Positions 62,906 through 64,000 of a stretch of DNA of 64,000 nt are shown one piece after another. Within the stretch, counting starts at the first letter, position 1. Each line of letters starts with the position of its first letter. The position numbers were made by a program, and so were the translations under genes. The notes beneath the pieces were generated by a model, which was given only the letters and a program-made list of their open reading frames with translations, was not told the origin of the DNA and did no database searches. Origin of the DNA: Lamellibrachia columna (lineage: Eukaryota; Annelida; Polychaeta; Sabellida; Siboglinidae); contig OY759261.1 of assembly GCA_963662155.1 (NCBI GenBank), positions 70,616,169 to 70,680,168 on the forward strand, in the 5' to 3' direction.

Positions 62906-63212
62906 AGGGTATTTCGCATATTTTAATTTTGTTGTTGTTGTCATAGTTACAAATATAAATAGAATATGCATTGTCCACGTGATGCACATGCGTATTAATG
63001 GTCTTCGCAGAGAGGGGCTAATTAACATACATTCACGCATGTCGCAGTTATTTTTCCATAATATTATATCCTATTCAGGACGTTGATGACCAAAATATGT
63101 CCAACGTGTCTTTCTCCAGGTATTCTACCAGCTGTCGTCGCCGTTCCGAACACATCTGTAATGGCGTTCTTTCATCTTTGTCGTTGTTTTGTGTCTGCTT
63201 CTTTTTCCTACC

Positions 63213-63510
63213 ACTCGACCTGAGGAAAGAGGTTGGGATGCAATTCAGCCTAACAGAAAGATTGGTGAGAAGCAGGATGAGATGGGCAGGACACTTAGTA
63301 AGGATTGATGCAGGCAAACTAGCTAAGAGAGCAGAGGTGGAAAAACATCAAGGTCGCAGGAAAAGGGGAAGGCCACAGCTGAGATGGGAGGACCGCGTGC
63401 AGAGGGATACGCGAAGATCTGGGGAGGATGAAATATGGAGAGAGGGGGCGGCCGGTAGAAAACTATGGAAAGAAAGAACAGAAAGAGTGGCTCGACAATA
63501 CTTTACCTGA
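63213..63510 (+). pseudogene. Non-LTR retrotransposon C-terminal remnant
   Basis: A plus-strand frame carries LRKEVGMQFSLTERLVRSRM, RWAGHLVRIDAGKLAKRAEV, RRKRGRPQLRWEDRVQRD and a Trp-containing end (EDEIWREGAAGRKLWKERT). The RWAGHLVR, GRPQLRWEDRVQRD and W...A.DR..W pattern is the stereotyped tail of many non-LTR retrotransposon polymerases. The RT core is absent upstream; the frame's first 38 codons from 63097 look unrelated. This would be a third LINE lineage in the window. Confidence 0.8.
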
Positions 63511-64000
63511 CCCTCATCCCTGTACAGCAGGGAATAAGGAGGAAGAGCACACATGTTCCATCCAGTACGTTTTTATAAATCCATCGCATCGCGCCTTTTT
63601 ATTTGGCCAAAATATTTCAGTTTTTTTGGCGCTTGAAAAAATTGCACAACCAGTTGTGTGGTATATGGAGTTCGCTCTGATTCTTTGGCACAGTGCCCTG
63701 GGGAGAGTCTATTCAATCTGCGCATATGCGCAGTATTTTGCGGTAACATGTAATCTCAAAGGCATTTATTCTTTTTATAACAAAAACGACGATAACAGCT
63801 ATAAAGATACAGGCTCGTTGTTAATCACCAAGGTCGCCTTTCGCATAAATTGATTCATATGATTCCAAGGAAAATGATACAGGAGATAATAGAAGGACAA
63901 CATGAAACAGTGGCCCACAACCTGTGAACTTGACCCATTAGAAACTGGGGGAAAGGGAAAGGACCACCAAGGGTGGAACAGCTACCATGGTGTAGTAGTC
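63511..64000. other. Non-coding, possibly LINE-derived at the right edge
   Basis: No intact feature. The last ~120 bases (from about 63860) may continue a decayed element, but I cannot assign them. Confidence 0.3.

Overview
This window is eukaryotic, almost certainly from an animal and most likely a marine invertebrate. The evidence is split coding exons with GT..AG boundaries, a nuclear-type tRNA-Gly with a pol III T-run, non-LTR retrotransposons, pogo/hAT/piggyBac-type DNA transposons, and very abundant simple repeats. Short words such as gtaggcct and tacatgta recall molluscs and deuterostomes, but that is only an impression. Most of the DNA is non-coding and repeat-rich; most long open frames are simple or tandem repeats read in every frame.

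Left part (1-17 kb), comparatively poor in microsatellites. Three consecutive exons on the minus strand (3185 to 776) encode most of the RNA-recognition motif of a BOULE/DAZ-family RNA-binding protein; the C-terminal exons lie off the left edge. A possible 5' exon ending in ATG|GTAAGT sits far upstream at 16.64 kb. The introns and flanks hold DNA transposons with legible ends: a hAT-type element with 8-bp target duplications (1086-2384), a TTAA-flanked piggyBac-like element (5664-6687), a 3.3-kb element with TIRs and TCTA duplications (7070-10408), and a TA-flanked element (10451-11279). A frame-broken coding remnant of unknown function lies at 14704-15399 (+).

Middle (17-37 kb). CACG/GTGC microsatellites lead to an uninterrupted (CTG)396 tract of 1,188 bp (20335-21522). 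Next come a tRNA-Gly(UCC) gene (25698-25769, minus), a TIR-bearing element at 26.5-27.5 kb with an inverted copy at 53.5-54.9 kb, TA-tract palindromes, a 42-bp minisatellite of about 33 units, and a 0.73-kb tandem duplication of TA-rich palindromic DNA. The duplication runs into a decayed pogo/Tigger-like transposase gene (32026-33724) that carries seven 66-bp internal repeats and a PHD-like zinc-finger tail. A decayed LINE C-terminus and three minisatellites (23, 5 and 40 bp units) follow.

Right part (37-64 kb). A 5'-truncated CR1/jockey-like LINE on the minus strand keeps an intact 724-codon reverse transcriptase frame (37889-40063). Fragments of the same family lie at 1-37, 56652-56835 and 57985-58437. 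The rest is largely anonymous DNA with long microsatellites ((CACG)n, (TGGG)36, (TGCG)n, GTGTGC/GTGCGC, (TA)n, (CA)173), a 73-bp x 8 satellite, a pogo-type MITE at 52.2 kb, an NRF1+YY1-like motif pair at 52.07 kb, and a LINE C-terminal remnant at 63.2-63.5 kb.

I see no operon, CRISPR array or bacterial-type system. The host genes I can support are the boule-like gene and the tRNA. Everything else recognisable is mobile-element or tandem-repeat biology.
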